Below are positions 35,665-46,629 of a stretch of DNA of 64,000 bases, piece by piece. The notes under the pieces were generated by a model. That model was not told the DNA's origin. It saw nothing but the letters and a program-made list of their open reading frames with translations, and did no database searches. A program made the translations under genes and the position numbers. This stretch comes from Microvelia longipes (taxonomy: Eukaryota > Arthropoda > Insecta > Hemiptera > Veliidae), in contig JACMZG010001863.1 in the NCBI GenBank assembly GCA_018340805.1, forward strand, positions 57,728,091 to 57,792,090. The letters are read 5' to 3'. Within the stretch, counting starts at the first letter, position 1, and the number at the start of each line of letters is the position of its first letter.

Positions 35665-36507
35665 GAATGGAGGGTTTATTATCGTTAATCACTTATGCTG
35701 GTAATAACCTATTTGGGAGGAACACCTCATTGAGGAATATCTTTTAAAAAAACTGGCGCTTTATCCCATGCACGTTGGGGATTTAAAAACTGTTATTTTC
35801 TTAAAATTTTTCCACCAGGAACATGGTCTGGAAATGAAGACTTCATCAAAGGAAAAGAAGTTCTGAGTAAACTGTCAGTTGTAAACTTAGAATAATACTA
35901 TATATATAGAAGGAGCACAGGACCGTACACACAATGTAATTCCACTGATAACACAGCCGGTTGACTTGTGCACCTAAGTAATGCTGCCAACCTGACATCA
36001 AAACATTATTTTAAATATTTGTCATAAATATCTATTAATGAAGAAAGATCGTAAAAACAAATATAATAACCTAAAACACCTGCTGAGTATTTAATAAAAC
36101 TGGTCTTAGATGGCAAAAGGGCGGCGGATTACAAGAATCTACATTTAGTTGACGAGGACTACTTTTTATATATAATTTTAATAAATACGTTAAACTACTA
36201 TTTAAAATGCTTAAAATATTTTAATGCACCGATATTTATATTAGTATTTTATGAATAATCAATAATTAATTAATAATAGAACATAATAATTCAACAACCG
36301 GAAGTATTGCCAACTTTTTTTTAAGAAAATTGTATATTGTTAGGGTAGCAACATTACTTAGGTGCACCAGTGAACCGCCTTTCGTGTTATCAGTAGTGCT
36401 CCTTCTATATATAGTATTATTCTAAGGTTGTAAACGACTTAGCAGAAAGAGGCGTACAAATTATTCAAGAGTATCACAAGACACATAAACAAATCCAGAT
36501 ATTCTAA
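35665..36507 (+). pseudogene. Uncharacterised arthropod-type protein, C-terminal exon relic, split by a MITE
   Basis: One frame, read from about 35665 to 35885 and resumed at 36427-36504, gives blocks that I recall from a multi-copy, uncharacterised arthropod protein family. These are LVITYLGGTPH, then GISFKKTGALSHARWGF, then NEDFIKGKEVLSKLSVVN, then (after the MITE) VVNDLAERGVQIIQEYH. The usual forms have a GALxHARWM block and a VVNDxAERGVxLIQ block. In-frame stops occur at about 35680 (TAA) and 35731 (TGA), and the end (36505 TAA) is earlier than I would expect. The middle of the protein between HARW and NEDF seems shortened. Removing the MITE and one duplication restores the frame. The function of the family is unknown to me and it may belong to a mobile element. 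Confidence 0.6.
35886..36426. mobile_element. 541-bp MITE, copy 1 (8-bp TSD), inside a pseudogene
   Basis: The ends are CTTAGAATAATACTATATAT and its complement near 36407-36426, with a longer subterminal match around GCACCTAAGTAATG. The TSD GTTGTAAA lies at 35878-35885 and 36427-36434. Full-length copies lie at 43675-44215 (also 541 bp, inverted) and 55386-56210 (825 bp). No ORF. The TSD length suits hAT, but the CTTAG terminus is not a typical hAT end, so I leave the superfamily open. Confidence 0.93.
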
Positions 36508-37182
36508 ATGTTTTTAGTCGTTCATAGATTACCTGAGAATACTCTGAATTTAGTTCCCTTATCTAATATTATTACATGAATTACGAATGCTAGGCTAGCC
36601 TTCACGTACTGCTAGTACTTTTTACATACCGTATAAATATTACATAATCTATTTATGTCGAACAATAAGTAGTAATTAAAATTGAACTATGTAAAAAAAA
36701 TTGGTATATTCTGTTACTTATAATACTAGCATGTGGTATATTTAAATATATTACAAAAAGCTCATTTTGCTACTATATGCAACAACTTAAAAATTTGAAA
36801 AAAAAAAAAATTAATGAGTTTTAAGAGTAATTATAAACAGGTTACCAGTTTTTTCTGATGTAAACTGTCTACTTAAAGTTCATTATATGTTTCTGATATA
36901 TTCTTTATGTATTCAGTATATCAAGTACATTGCAGATATATGCAATAAGTTCAAAACTTCAAGACGTTCGCGACACCACAAGGAGTCAGTTGTTCGCTTG
37001 AGCTGAAATATGACTTAATTTTTTATTAGGTATTAGAGAGTAGGAGGTCAAATAATTAAACTTTCTTTTTTAAGGGCCAGCCTAATACCTACGGTGTATA
37101 TGAGGAAAAGTAAAAAGAAGAAAAAATGTGCAAAGTTTCATCCCATTATGAACATTAGTTCAATTATTATTTCAAGACGTGT
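36508..37182. other. Unassigned sequence with family A fragments
   Basis: CCTACGGTGTATATGAGGAA at about 37090 and, inverted, AAGTTTCATCCCATTATGAA at about 37133 belong to family A. The two blocks are in opposite orientation, so this is a rearranged copy. The LINE inserted into it. Confidence 0.5.
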
Positions 37183-37771
37183 ATAGAAGATGTAATAATA
37201 ATAATAATAATATCCGTTTATTTAAATAAATACACACAATCATTTGAAAAAATACAACATAAATATGTAATAAATTACATGAATATTTATTTAAATCAGC
37301 ATAAAGCTGAGGATTTTTAACTTTAATTTTTATATTCACGTTTTACTTTTTATTTTATTTTTTTATTTATTTTTAACTTCTTAAAACTTAAATTATACCA
37401 AATAAACATATTATTAAAAAACATAAATATTCTTATAATAAATACATAATATATATATATCATATAATTAAACTAAATAAATTGCAAATTAAATTGATTA
37501 CTTTAATAATATGTCCAAGATATATTATGAACATTTTTATTTATTTTTTTTATTTTTAATTAATTAATTTCAATAACTTCATTTTTAAATAAAACTAATA
37601 AAACTTAAAACTTAACTACTAAATCATAACTACTAGCCTTAAATTAAACATGCATTTTTATTTAGATTATATTTAATTATTATATTAATTATAATGAACA
37701 AAATAAATAAATAAATTAAAAAAGGATTTTTTTCTCAAACATATCTAGGCTAATAAATATAATTACTTGCA

Positions 37772-40599
37772 TTATTCTTTAGACAACCAGACCTGTAAAT
37801 AAACTTGCTTCATTCTTTTCCATTCTATCCTATCCATAGCGACTCTCTTCCATACAACTCCTCCACAACACTTTCTCATCTCATCATCCCATTTACTCTT
37901 TGGTCTTCCTCTTTTTCTCTTATATTCCATCGGCCACCAATCCATCACTTTCCTGCTCCACCTATCATCACTAGATCTTACTATGTGGCCTATCCATCTC
38001 CATTTCTTTTCAATTACTACCTTATCTATATCCTCTAAGCCTGACCTCTCTCTGATCATTTGTTTGTCTTCTTGTCACTCATCTAATTTTCAACATACTT
38101 CTTTCCATCTTCCTTATTGTTACTCTTAGTTTATCAGTATTTTCTCGTTTATTATCCATGACTCACAACCATAAATAAGTACAGGCTTTACCACGCTTTC
38201 CCACAGTTTCCGTTTCTTCGCTACTTCTGCATCAGATCTAAACAGTATCCTGTAAGTATTGTAGGCTCTCCAAGCTAGTCCTATTCTCCTATTTACTTCC
38301 TTTTCAAAGTTGTTTTCTTTTGTTATTAGTTGGCCAAGATATACAAATTCATTCACTTCCTCTATTGTCTTATTATCTATATTCATTGTTACATTTCTAT
38401 TGTGATTTATTGCCATGATTTTGGTTTTATCTAAGTTAATTTTAAGCCCGACTTTCTTAGCTTCCTTGGTTAATTCTGTGAGCATTTGCATGATTTCTTC
38501 CATCGTTTTTCCGATCAAGCAGACATCATCTACAAACTTTAACTTATTAAGCATCTCACCATTTACTTGAATCCCAAAGGTTTTCCAATCTAGTTTTTTA
38601 AACATTTTTTCAAGGACAGATGTAAATATTTTTCCTGAAGGAATATCGCCTTGTCTGAGACCTCGTCCAATCTTGACATATCTGAATTAACCGTTTATCT
38701 CTACTTTTATCTCTGCATTATCATAAATGTACTCAAATATCTGTATAAACTCTTCTTCTATCATATCCTCTCTCAGTGAATCCATAATAACTTGTTTAAA
38801 TATACAATCAAATGCCTTCTCAAAGTCTATAAATAAAATGAAAACTGGAAACCTATATTCTTCGGCTTTTGATATTAGATTTTGTATAACAAAGATGGCA
38901 TCGCTGGTTGAGTAGTTAGTTTTAAAACCAACCTGATCAGGAGGTGAGTTAAAATCAAGCAATGGTTTTATTCTTTGGTAGATTACTCCCATGAAAACTT
39001 TATATACTGCAGATAATAGGTTCAGTGGTCTGTAATTTTTTATGTCTTCTTTTTCCCCTTTCTTAAATAATAACACAAGTTTTGATTTCAACCATGATTC
39101 AGGAATTATTTTTTGGTTTAATATTTTATTGAACAAAAGACATAATTCTTCCGCTAATCTTCTCCCTCCAGCTTTTATTTGTTCATTCATAACCATGTCT
39201 AGTCCACTGGATTTATTTGATTTCAATTTCTTAATTATAAACTCGATCTCATCCAACTCAATTTTTTTAACTGGCTCATCATTTTTATACACACATATTT
39301 TCATATGTTCTTTATTGTTATTGTAATAATCTAACTCTTCATTTTCACTATATAGTTTTTGATAAAATTTTACAACTACTTCTAATAAACTATCTTCATC
39401 TGATACAATATTTCCTTTATTGTCTTTTAAACTTGTTATTACTTTTCTACCGATCTTTTGGTTTCCAAGACATTTCTTCAAACTAGTAACGCTTTCAATC
39501 GCAATACTTATATCTTCTAAGTTCTTCTCATATATCCATTTTTTATCATTTTTCTTATTCTCTTTGATAGTTCTTTTACCTCATCTTTCCTATTTTCTTT
39601 ATTTTTTAAGCGCCTTCTTTTGGCAAGTAGCCTTTTAATTTCTTTTGGCATTTTTCTTTTATTTTCTTTATTTTCACTGTCTCTACTTTTTTCTGTACAT
39701 TCTCTTATACTTTCAACTATTTTTTTCTCGATTAGCTCAATATCCTCCATATCTTTCAAGTTATTTTTATCCAGTTTATCCTTCAAAAGCTCTTCATACT
39801 GAGTACTTTTTAATTCGTCTAAACTTACTTTTACATTTTTCTTATTTTCCTTTTCCTTTCTTGGTTTTAATGAACTAATTATTGCTCTTACAGCTCTATG
39901 ATCGCTTCCTATATTCACTCTTTCTTCAATATCAACATCTTTCACTATTACCTTCTTATTTGCAACAATGTAATCTATTTCATTATAAGTTTTTCCGTCC
40001 GGACTTTGCCAAGTCCATTTGCGTTCTCTGTTTTGTCAAAAAACGTATTCATAATGAACATTTTATTTGATTCTACAAAAGCAGCCATTTTATCTCCTCT
40101 TTGGTTTCTCTGGCCAAGTCCGTACGGTCCAACTGCAAGTTCTCCTTTGTTTTCACCGATTTTTGCATTCCAGTCTCCAATTATGAATATGTTTTTACAT
40201 TTATTTTCTTCTATTGAAGACTCTAAAGCATTGTAAAAATAATTACATTGTTCTTCGGGAGCCTCTCCAGTCGGAGCATAGATCTGAATTATTTTTGTTT
40301 TACCTTGTTTTGTATTCATTGATTTAAGAATTAATTTGGATACTCTAGAAGTATATGTTTTAAACGAAATGACACAGTCCGAAAGAGTGTTATTAATCAA
40401 GAAACCTGTACCGCCTTGACTACCTTCTCCGTTATAATAGAATTTGATGTTATTTTCAAGCAGCAGACAACCTTCTCCTATTCTTCTAATCTCTGAAAGC
40501 CCGTTGATGTCCAAGGAATGTATTTTAGTTCTTCTAAAAGTTCTATAATTTTTCATCATCTTTTAAGGTTCTGCAGTTATATGCAAGCAAAGTGATCAT
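37772..40599 (-). pseudogene. LINE ORF2: AP endonuclease and reverse transcriptase (broken)
   Basis: The likely start is the ATG at 40599 (MITLLAYNCRTLKDDEK), 42 bases after ORF1. Endonuclease: GDWNAKIG at about 40180, the NTFF block at about 40045, and GSDHR at about 39900, which carries the catalytic His. A one-base shift at about 40032 breaks it; the other frame continues ERKWTWQSPDGKTYNEIDY. RT: KNYRPLNLLSAVYK, then FILFIDFEKAFD (motif A), then LRQGDIPSG, then LKFVDDVCLI, where FVDD replaces the usual F/YADD but keeps both aspartates. A TAA lies in frame at about 38684, further shifts lie at about 39500 and 38130, and a TGA at about 38078. The C-terminus has KRGRPKSKWDD. This layout fits the RTE clade (inference). 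Confidence 0.9.
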
Positions 40600-40641
40600 A
40601 GGTTCAGAAGTATCTTCATGACGTAATTTGTTTATTATTTG

Positions 40642-41358
40642 CTATGCGTTTGTTTCTTTCATTTCTTTTAACAGCTGTGATACCAAACCAGAGAAATCAT
40701 AATTCACAATCTCTTTTAAAATTTCCAAACCGTCATTTTGCTTGTGATATATCCCAACGTTGTCCTTCCACCAAAAACGTTTTCCTTCAACTATAAGAGC
40801 ATCTTTTAGTACGAGAGTTTTGATATTTTTATTTATTTTTTTGATCTCTTTTTTGATTTTCACCATTTTTGATCTGCGAACTCGTGTGGGGTACATCATT
40901 GCTTCTTGTAAAACGATATTTGTTCCTTTTAACTTCCATGCATTTTTTAAAAGTTTTATTTTATCGTCATTATTTTGGACTGATAAAACAATACTTTTTA
41001 TTGTGTCTCCGTCTTTGTTCATGACACGTATTCCTTTTATTGGTACTTTCTCAGATATTTCTAAATTGTCTTTAATTAAATTATTTACTTTAATGCTTAA
41101 GTTAGATTCATCTGAGCAATTGAGGCCGTATACAATGATATTTTTTGCCAGTTCACTATTATGAAGTTTCTCATCCATGGCTCGCCCGTTACTTTCTAAG
41201 ACCTCTATCTTCCTATCATGGTTTTCCATCTTCATTTCCTGATCTTCTATTTTCTTTTCTTGAATTTCTATTTTCTTATCTTGGTCTTCTATTTTCTTTT
41301 CTTGATCTAATATTTTTTTCTTAAGTTTATCTAATTCATGTTTAAGTTCAGCTACGTC
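40642..41358 (-). pseudogene. LINE ORF1, coiled-coil RNA-binding-type protein (5'-truncated)
   Basis: The open frame runs from the truncation point to the stop at 40642. The N-terminal part has no ATG left and is a strong coiled coil built from KKIEDQE-type heptads. Then follow RKIEVLESNGRAMDEKLHNS and KNIIVYGLN, the start of an RNA-binding-like fold found in ORF1 of many LINEs. The first in-frame ATG is at 41235, but it lies inside the coiled coil and is not the ancestral start. Beyond the truncation no frame disruption is visible, in contrast to ORF2. Confidence 0.85.
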
Positions 41359-41396
41359 ATAGAAGATGTACGTTTCTTAAAAAATTGTTAAAAATC

Positions 41397-41640
41397 AGTG
41401 AGCAGTATAGAGCGAGGTCAGTGAGCAGTATAGAGCGAGGTCAGTGAGCAGTATAGAGCGAGGTCAGTGAGCAGTATAGAGCGAGGGTGAGCAGTATGAG
41501 GGAGGTCAGTCAGTAGGAGGAGCAGGGTCATAGGTATAGAGCGAGGTCAGTGAGCAGTATAGAGGGAGGTCAGTGAGCAGTATGCAGTAGTAGAGCGAGT
41601 CAGTCAGTGTCAGCAGTATAGATCAGTGAGCAGTCAGTGT
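41397..41640. repeat. 23-bp minisatellite (TCAGTGAGCAGTATAGAGCG)
   Basis: About ten units. The first four are almost perfect, then units show deletions. The array starts 26 bases outside the LINE duplication, so it belongs to the target locus and not to the LINE. Confidence 0.9.
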
Positions 41641-41679
41641 GTAAATGAGTGAGTAGAAGTAAAAGTGAGCTAGAAATAA

Positions 41680-41795
41680 AACGATTGTTGTTACTGTCTG
41701 AGGACGAGCTAAGTGAGTCCGAAGTAGCGTCAATGAGCGTACGAACGAGTTGATGTAGAAATGTTACGAGTACCCGAGTTACAAAATAAACGTAG
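41680..41795 (-). repeat. Family A 5' module, inverted fragment
   Basis: CTGAGGACGAGCTAAGTGAG, then TCCGAAGTAGCG, then GTTACGAGTACCCGAG. This is the complement of the family A start (GGTACC..., CTTCGCTCGTCCTCAG). Confidence 0.55.
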
Positions 41796-42540
41796 CCCAG
41801 TTTTTAAAATAAATTTACTGTAAATGAAAGACGTTAGTGTGAACGCAATCAGTTATTTCTATTATAGTTAGTTATAATTATTCCTATTATTAAGTTGATT
41901 TTGTGCTCAGTTTCATACAAATAAAGACCGCAGGCTGGATCCAATCCTCCCCAGTCGGAACGAAAACACAACAGACTAAAGTCGGTTTCTAATTTAACCA
42001 GCAATTCAATTTACTTTTGCCAACAAGATTAGGAAAAGAGATGTTGATTTTTGAATTAAAAATTCCAGACAAACTTGACTATCCGAAACTATGTAGAACC
42101 GGACCAGAGCAGTTTGAAAGTGAAATTAACTTTCTTTGGATTTATATCCAGCTCAGATTAAAACTTTCGGAAGACCGACTCTAGGATTCAAATTTGAAAA
42201 AAACTCTTTTCTTAAATTTGATTTTAAAGTTTCTTTGCTTTAAAAATGTATACTAAATGGAACGAAAAACATACACAAACTGGTATGAATTAATTATAGG
42301 GTTCTAAAGAACTTAACCGCTACTGTGTCAGAACAGATTTTAAAACTTTCGGAAACTAAACCTTCATTTTTAATGAGGTGACTTTTCTTTGCATGCTATA
42401 ATCTCCACTGGTGCTTAAGTTAATCAAAATGAAGCAAATGTTATTATTATAAGTTATAAATTTAACATATATTATAAATTACCAATTTGCTCCACTTTTT
42501 GAATAATTTATCATACACATAATGTAGCGCAAAACTTAAT
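41796..42540. other. Unassigned sequence
   Basis: No ORF or repeat that I can support. Confidence 0.45.
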
Positions 42541-42730
42541 TATATCGGGTTCAAGGTACCTCGGCACTTTTCCTCTAAATTTTGGACTCTCTTCGTCAGG
42601 ATGTCATGCTTATCTACAGCTCAAGACATTATTAGTTTGGTCTAGCTACACTCGAGCTCAGAGGAAAATAAGCATTCAAAGTTTAGATTAACATGACTTC
42701 TAGTCTATTTTCGCTCGTTCTCAGAAAATA
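42541..42730 (+). repeat. Family A 5' module fragment
   Basis: TCGGGTTCAAGGTACCTCGG at the left and a CGCTCGTTCTCAGAAAATA block at the right, with a diverged middle. Confidence 0.5.
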
Positions 42731-42872
42731 ATTATTTATTTATTTATTTATTCATCCATCCATCCATCCATCCATCCATCCATCCATCCACCCATCCATC
42801 CATCCATCCATCTATCCATCTATTCATTTAGTCATTTATTCAGTTATTCATTTATTCATTTATTTATTTATA
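42731..42872. repeat. (TTTA)n / (CATC)n compound microsatellite
   Basis: (TTTA)n passes into about 14 CATC units and back into (TTCA/TTTA)n. Confidence 0.95.
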
Positions 42873-43005
42873 GTTAACGGCGTGAGCCAATATACAAAAA
42901 TTTACAAAATTAAGATACAAAAAAATAAGTTAAAGTATAAATTAGTAGTAAACATCAACAACATTAGTAGTAAACATTTAAAGCTTACAGTAATATTACT
43001 ACGTA
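42873..43005 (-). mobile_element. 3' end of a minus-strand LINE or SINE (probable)
   Basis: On the minus strand, ATTGGCTCACGCCGTTAACT is followed directly by the (TAAA)-type tail above. The stem GGC/GCC next to a tetranucleotide tail resembles the retroposon end at 15900-15960. Confidence 0.45.
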
Positions 43006-43262
43006 CTCGCATTGTTCATCGTAATAATTCCCAAACATTAAGGAGTTAATTAATCTGGCCACTTAACGCTTAACCACAGAATTGTTAAGTAATCCAATGT
43101 AAAGGGATGATAAAAACCTTAGAGAAGAAATAAGACCAATTCAATAGGTTAAATTCTCAATGCTTAACGTATTTTGAAAATTTGCTCTACGGCTAAGCAA
43201 AATAGGTTAACGCGGTCTGAAATGACTTTTCTAAACAATCATTTAGGCAGCAAAATCAGACC

Positions 43263-43673
43263 TTACAGTCTATCGTTTAGTTTAAAAATCCCCAAGGTCA
43301 TAAGTATTTTGGGGATTGACCAATCAGAGAAGCCGCTGCCAACTTCTCACTTAAAAAGAGAAAAAAATCCCTACCACGCAATAACCGCTGTAGGGGAAAA
43401 AACCTTCCTGGCAATCGTTCACTTTGTTTGTGGTTCTTCTTTTGATTACATCGTTTTGAAAACTACTTTCAAATTAATCTTAACAATTATATTTTAAAAT
43501 AAAACTACACAAAAGAAATGTAAAAAAAACATCGCCAAGAAAATACGGGTAATATAACCTAATTTGTTTACATAGTTTTTTCCCGCTCCCTTCTTGCAGG
43601 GATTTTTTGTCTTAAGAATCAGTGGTGTCTAAACTGTCCTGTCAAGATTTTTAAACTAAACGATAGACTGTAA
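43263..43673. mobile_element. Terminal-inverted-repeat element Z
   Basis: Perfect 28-bp inverted ends (43263-43290 and 43646-43673) begin TTACAGTCTATCGTTTAG. The interior has a CCCCAAGGTC...TTTTGGGGATT hairpin and AGGGATTTTTT / AAAAATCCCT inverted blocks. The right end is partly duplicated by the MITE at 43675, whose TSD ACTGTAAT overlaps Z's last bases. No obvious TSD for Z itself. The 107-codon plus frame at 43174-43497 crosses the element border and is not called. Confidence 0.7.
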
Positions 43674-43674
43674 T

Positions 43675-44215
43675 CTTAGAATAATACTATATATAGAAGG
43701 AGCACTACTGATAACACGAAAGCCGGTTCACTGGTGCAACTAAGTAATGCTCCACTCTAACAATATACAATTTTCTAAAAAAAAAGTTGGCAATACTTCC
43801 GGTTGCTTAATTATTATGTTCTATTATTAATTAATGATTGATTATTCATAAAATACTAATATAAATATCGGTGCATTACAATATTTTATGCATTTTAAAT
43901 TGTAGTTAACGTATTTATTAAAATTATATACAAATAGTAGTTCTCGTCAACTAAATGTAGATTCTTGTATTCCGCCACCCTTTTGCCATCTAAGACCAGT
44001 TTTATTAAATACTCAGCAGGTGTTTTAAGTTATTATATTTGTTCTTTACGATCTTTCTTCATTTATAGATATTTATGACAAATATTTAAAATAATGTTTT
44101 GTTGTCAGGTTGGCAGCATTACTTAGTTGCACCAGTCAACCGGCTTTCGTGTTATCAGTGGAATTACATTGTGTTTAAGGTCCTGTGCTCCTTTTATATA
44201 GTGTATTATTCTAAG
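43675..44215. mobile_element. 541-bp MITE, copy 2 (8-bp TSD)
   Basis: Exactly the same length as the copy at 35886-36426, in inverse orientation. The TSD ACTGTAAT lies at 43667-43674 and 44216-44223. The left end lacks a segment of about 26 bases (around TTCCACTGATAACAC in copy 1) that the right end keeps, and copy 1 shows the same asymmetry reversed. The asymmetry therefore belongs to the family. Confidence 0.94.
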
Positions 44216-44269
44216 ACTGTAATACTAATTTTGTTGCTAACTTACAAATCTCTAGTATAACCACAGCGT

Positions 44270-44470
44270 GCACGACACAGGCTCTCCGATCACAAAAACA
44301 CATAGATAGGCAGACAGCATGATGGAATGCACCTAAAACATTATAAAATGCCTGAAATATATAACTATAGTGCAACCTCGGGTTCGGATTTTCAGGTGAT
44401 CACAATAACTTTCCTATGTACCGACGGTAGCTTGTGGGGAAAAGTAAAAACTCCTTCACAGGAAAAAGTT
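44270..44470 (+). repeat. Family A 3' module fragment
   Basis: ACCTCGGGTTCGGATTTTC, then AACTTTCCTATGTACCGACG and GGGGAAAAGTAAAAAC, in family order. Confidence 0.5.
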
Positions 44471-45266
44471 AACAAGAGATAAGAATAAAAATATGTTCTG
44501 CTAATGATATGAAAATCTACTTTGCTATGAATTTCTTCCAGCAAAAAAAAAATCTACAGGAGAGTTCTCTCCAGAGAAAAGAGTATCTATAGACGCAGGA
44601 ATGTCTGCAGACGCAGGAGTCTGCAGGAAAAGCTTGATTCAACAGATATCTTATCTCTACAAGGCAGGCAAAACATCTCTGGAAGATAGGACAACTACAC
44701 AGGCTTTTTAAAAAAGCATATTTTACAATGCTTTTTCCAACATTCATTTTTGTATTAATCGTGTCAATTACAAATGATTATTTATTACTTATTTTAATTT
44801 AAAAGTAAGACCAAGTTACCTAAGTCTTAAATCTATTGAAGTTGATGGATAATATCAGGTCACTGGTGTAAAATAAAAGGCGAAGTAATATGGTGGCATT
44901 TAGAGGAAAATGGCATGCCACTGCAGGCACTTAGCCACTCGGGCGTCTCTATTCCTCTTATATGCATTTATATCATAAATGCATAAAAAAAGCATAAATA
45001 AATGTCATAAAAATCAAAATTCTAAAGGATAGTTTTTTACAGTGGCTAAAGTATCAACCGACACTTTTACCGAAAAAAGCTGCAAGTCGTCAATAAATAA
45101 TAAATATATATCTAAACCTTGGCCAATGCATGTATATGTTGCGGGCAATTTAAGATATCGGCCAACCACAGCAGGTATTATGGTAAATCTTGCCAAAATT
45201 ATTATATAGGCCTAATCATTGTGCACAATGCCTGACTCCTGTTGGACAATTCAGTCAAACATACCA
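44471..45266. other. Unassigned sequence
   Basis: A short direct repeat of GACGCAGGAATGTCTGCA type lies at 44592-44634. No gene is supported. Confidence 0.45.
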
Positions 45267-45482
45267 TTTAGCGAATTTCCTTTGGAAAGAAATTTACTAA
45301 TGGGATAGGGGTCATGACGGAAGATTAATCTCAGAACATGGCCAAAATCCGTTATAAAGGTCCCTGATCACAAAAATACGTTTCGGGAAACTTTAATATA
45401 TATATATAATATATATATATATATAAATATAATAATATAATATATATATATATATATCTATATCTATATATATATATATAAT

Positions 45483-45560
<78 letters not shown>
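45267..45560 (+). mobile_element. Element X, 5' module plus (TA)n only
   Basis: AGCGAATTTCCTTTGGAAAG, ATGGGATAGGGGTCATGACG and AAATACGTTTCGGGAAACTT match the first 130 bases of X. They are followed by a (TA)n tract (45387-45560) and then unrelated sequence. Confidence 0.8.
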
Positions 45561-45563
<3 letters not shown>

Positions 45564-46629
45564 CTACATATGGGGATTGCCCATTGATATTAATGACACT
45601 TTACTTTACTTTACTATATGTAATTTTGGACGCAGCTTATGGAGTTTTAAACCGTTGTTTCATGCTTGTATTATGCTTACGATCCACTATTTCGATCGCG
45701 GTTTTTTGAGACTTGGACACATAGTTCCGAGTTTGACAGTTTGTAATATGGGATTGCTTGTACCGTTTTTCTTTCGCCAAAGTCGTTAAAAGTTGGCGGG
45801 TTAGCTTGTGCCAAATTCTCCAAGTAAAATTTATAATAGGGTACCGATTCATCAGTGAAACAGACTTAAAACCCCTAAGGGGTCTTCAGCTAACTAATTT
45901 AATAAAATAAACAAATATTAATTTGGATTAAACAACTAAAGAAGGAAAAACTTTATGAAATTTAAAGCTTGGAAATAACTTATTTTCCGACTTTTCTTAT
46001 TAATTAAATTAAAAGAAAAATGTAAAAATAAAGTATTTATTTTCAAAAGGAAAATGATATAAATACTTCTTCAAATTTGGACTAATAAGAGAAAAAGAAA
46101 ATTATAAAACTTAAATAATGAAGGGACTTTTGATTCGAAGCAGGAGAAGGGAAAAGACAACAGAACCAGCTTAGTTGCAAACTCGCATAATTTTCTTCAC
46201 TTTTCCTTTTCAATTCAATTTGAAGTTTTGAACTTAGATGTCTTTTTAGGACATTATTAATGAATAAATTTGGGTTTTATTCCCCTCCCCCTTTAGACTT
46301 TATAAACGGTTAATTCTTTTGGTAATAATTTTAACCATAACAATCAGTATATAAGTTAAGTCTGAAAAATCTAGACCTTTTCCTTAAACTTAGTTTAAAT
46401 TTTATTAATTTTTTTCTTAGTTTAGTTAAAATATATATTTACATTTTCCTTTCGATAATGGAACAAAAGAAAAAAGAGTTTTTATTTTTTGACACATCAC
46501 AGAACCGCTTATTGCCTCGAGTTATGTGAAAAGCTCATTGCGTATATTACTCACAAATGAACTGTGATGAGGCTGATTTATGAGTAACTTTTTTGTCACA
46601 GACTACATTTATGCTTATCTAAAATAGTT
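45561..46629. other. Unassigned sequence
   Basis: The 70-codon frame at 45577-45789 has no motif. At about 45860-45890 the minus strand reads CTGAAGACCCC-TTA-GGGGT, another partial CTGA-hairpin motif without a GAAAC box. Confidence 0.4.

Larger units (their letters stand above)
37195..41358 (-). mobile_element. RTE-like LINE, 5'-truncated, 12-bp TSD
   Basis: A 4.16-kb minus-strand insertion bracketed by ATAGAAGATGTA at 37183-37194 and 41359-41370, a perfect 12-bp TSD. On the minus strand it begins inside ORF1, continues through ORF2 (endonuclease, reverse transcriptase, C-terminal domain) to 37772, and has an AT-rich 3' untranslated region of about 580 bases. It ends in a (TTA)n tail directly at the duplication. 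Truncation at the 5' end plus a simple-repeat tail is normal for target-primed reverse transcription. Several frameshifts and stops make it inactive. Confidence 0.95.

Noticed and set aside
38727..40236. Plus-strand frames opposite the LINE (38727-38915, 39042-39326, 39420-39638, 39898-40236, 40760-41164)
   Set aside because: Shadows of the minus-strand LINE ORFs; the RT and endonuclease motifs are all on the minus strand.
41397..41640. 23-bp array as promoter monomers of the LINE
   Set aside because: The 12-bp TSD ends at 41370, so the array lies outside the insertion.
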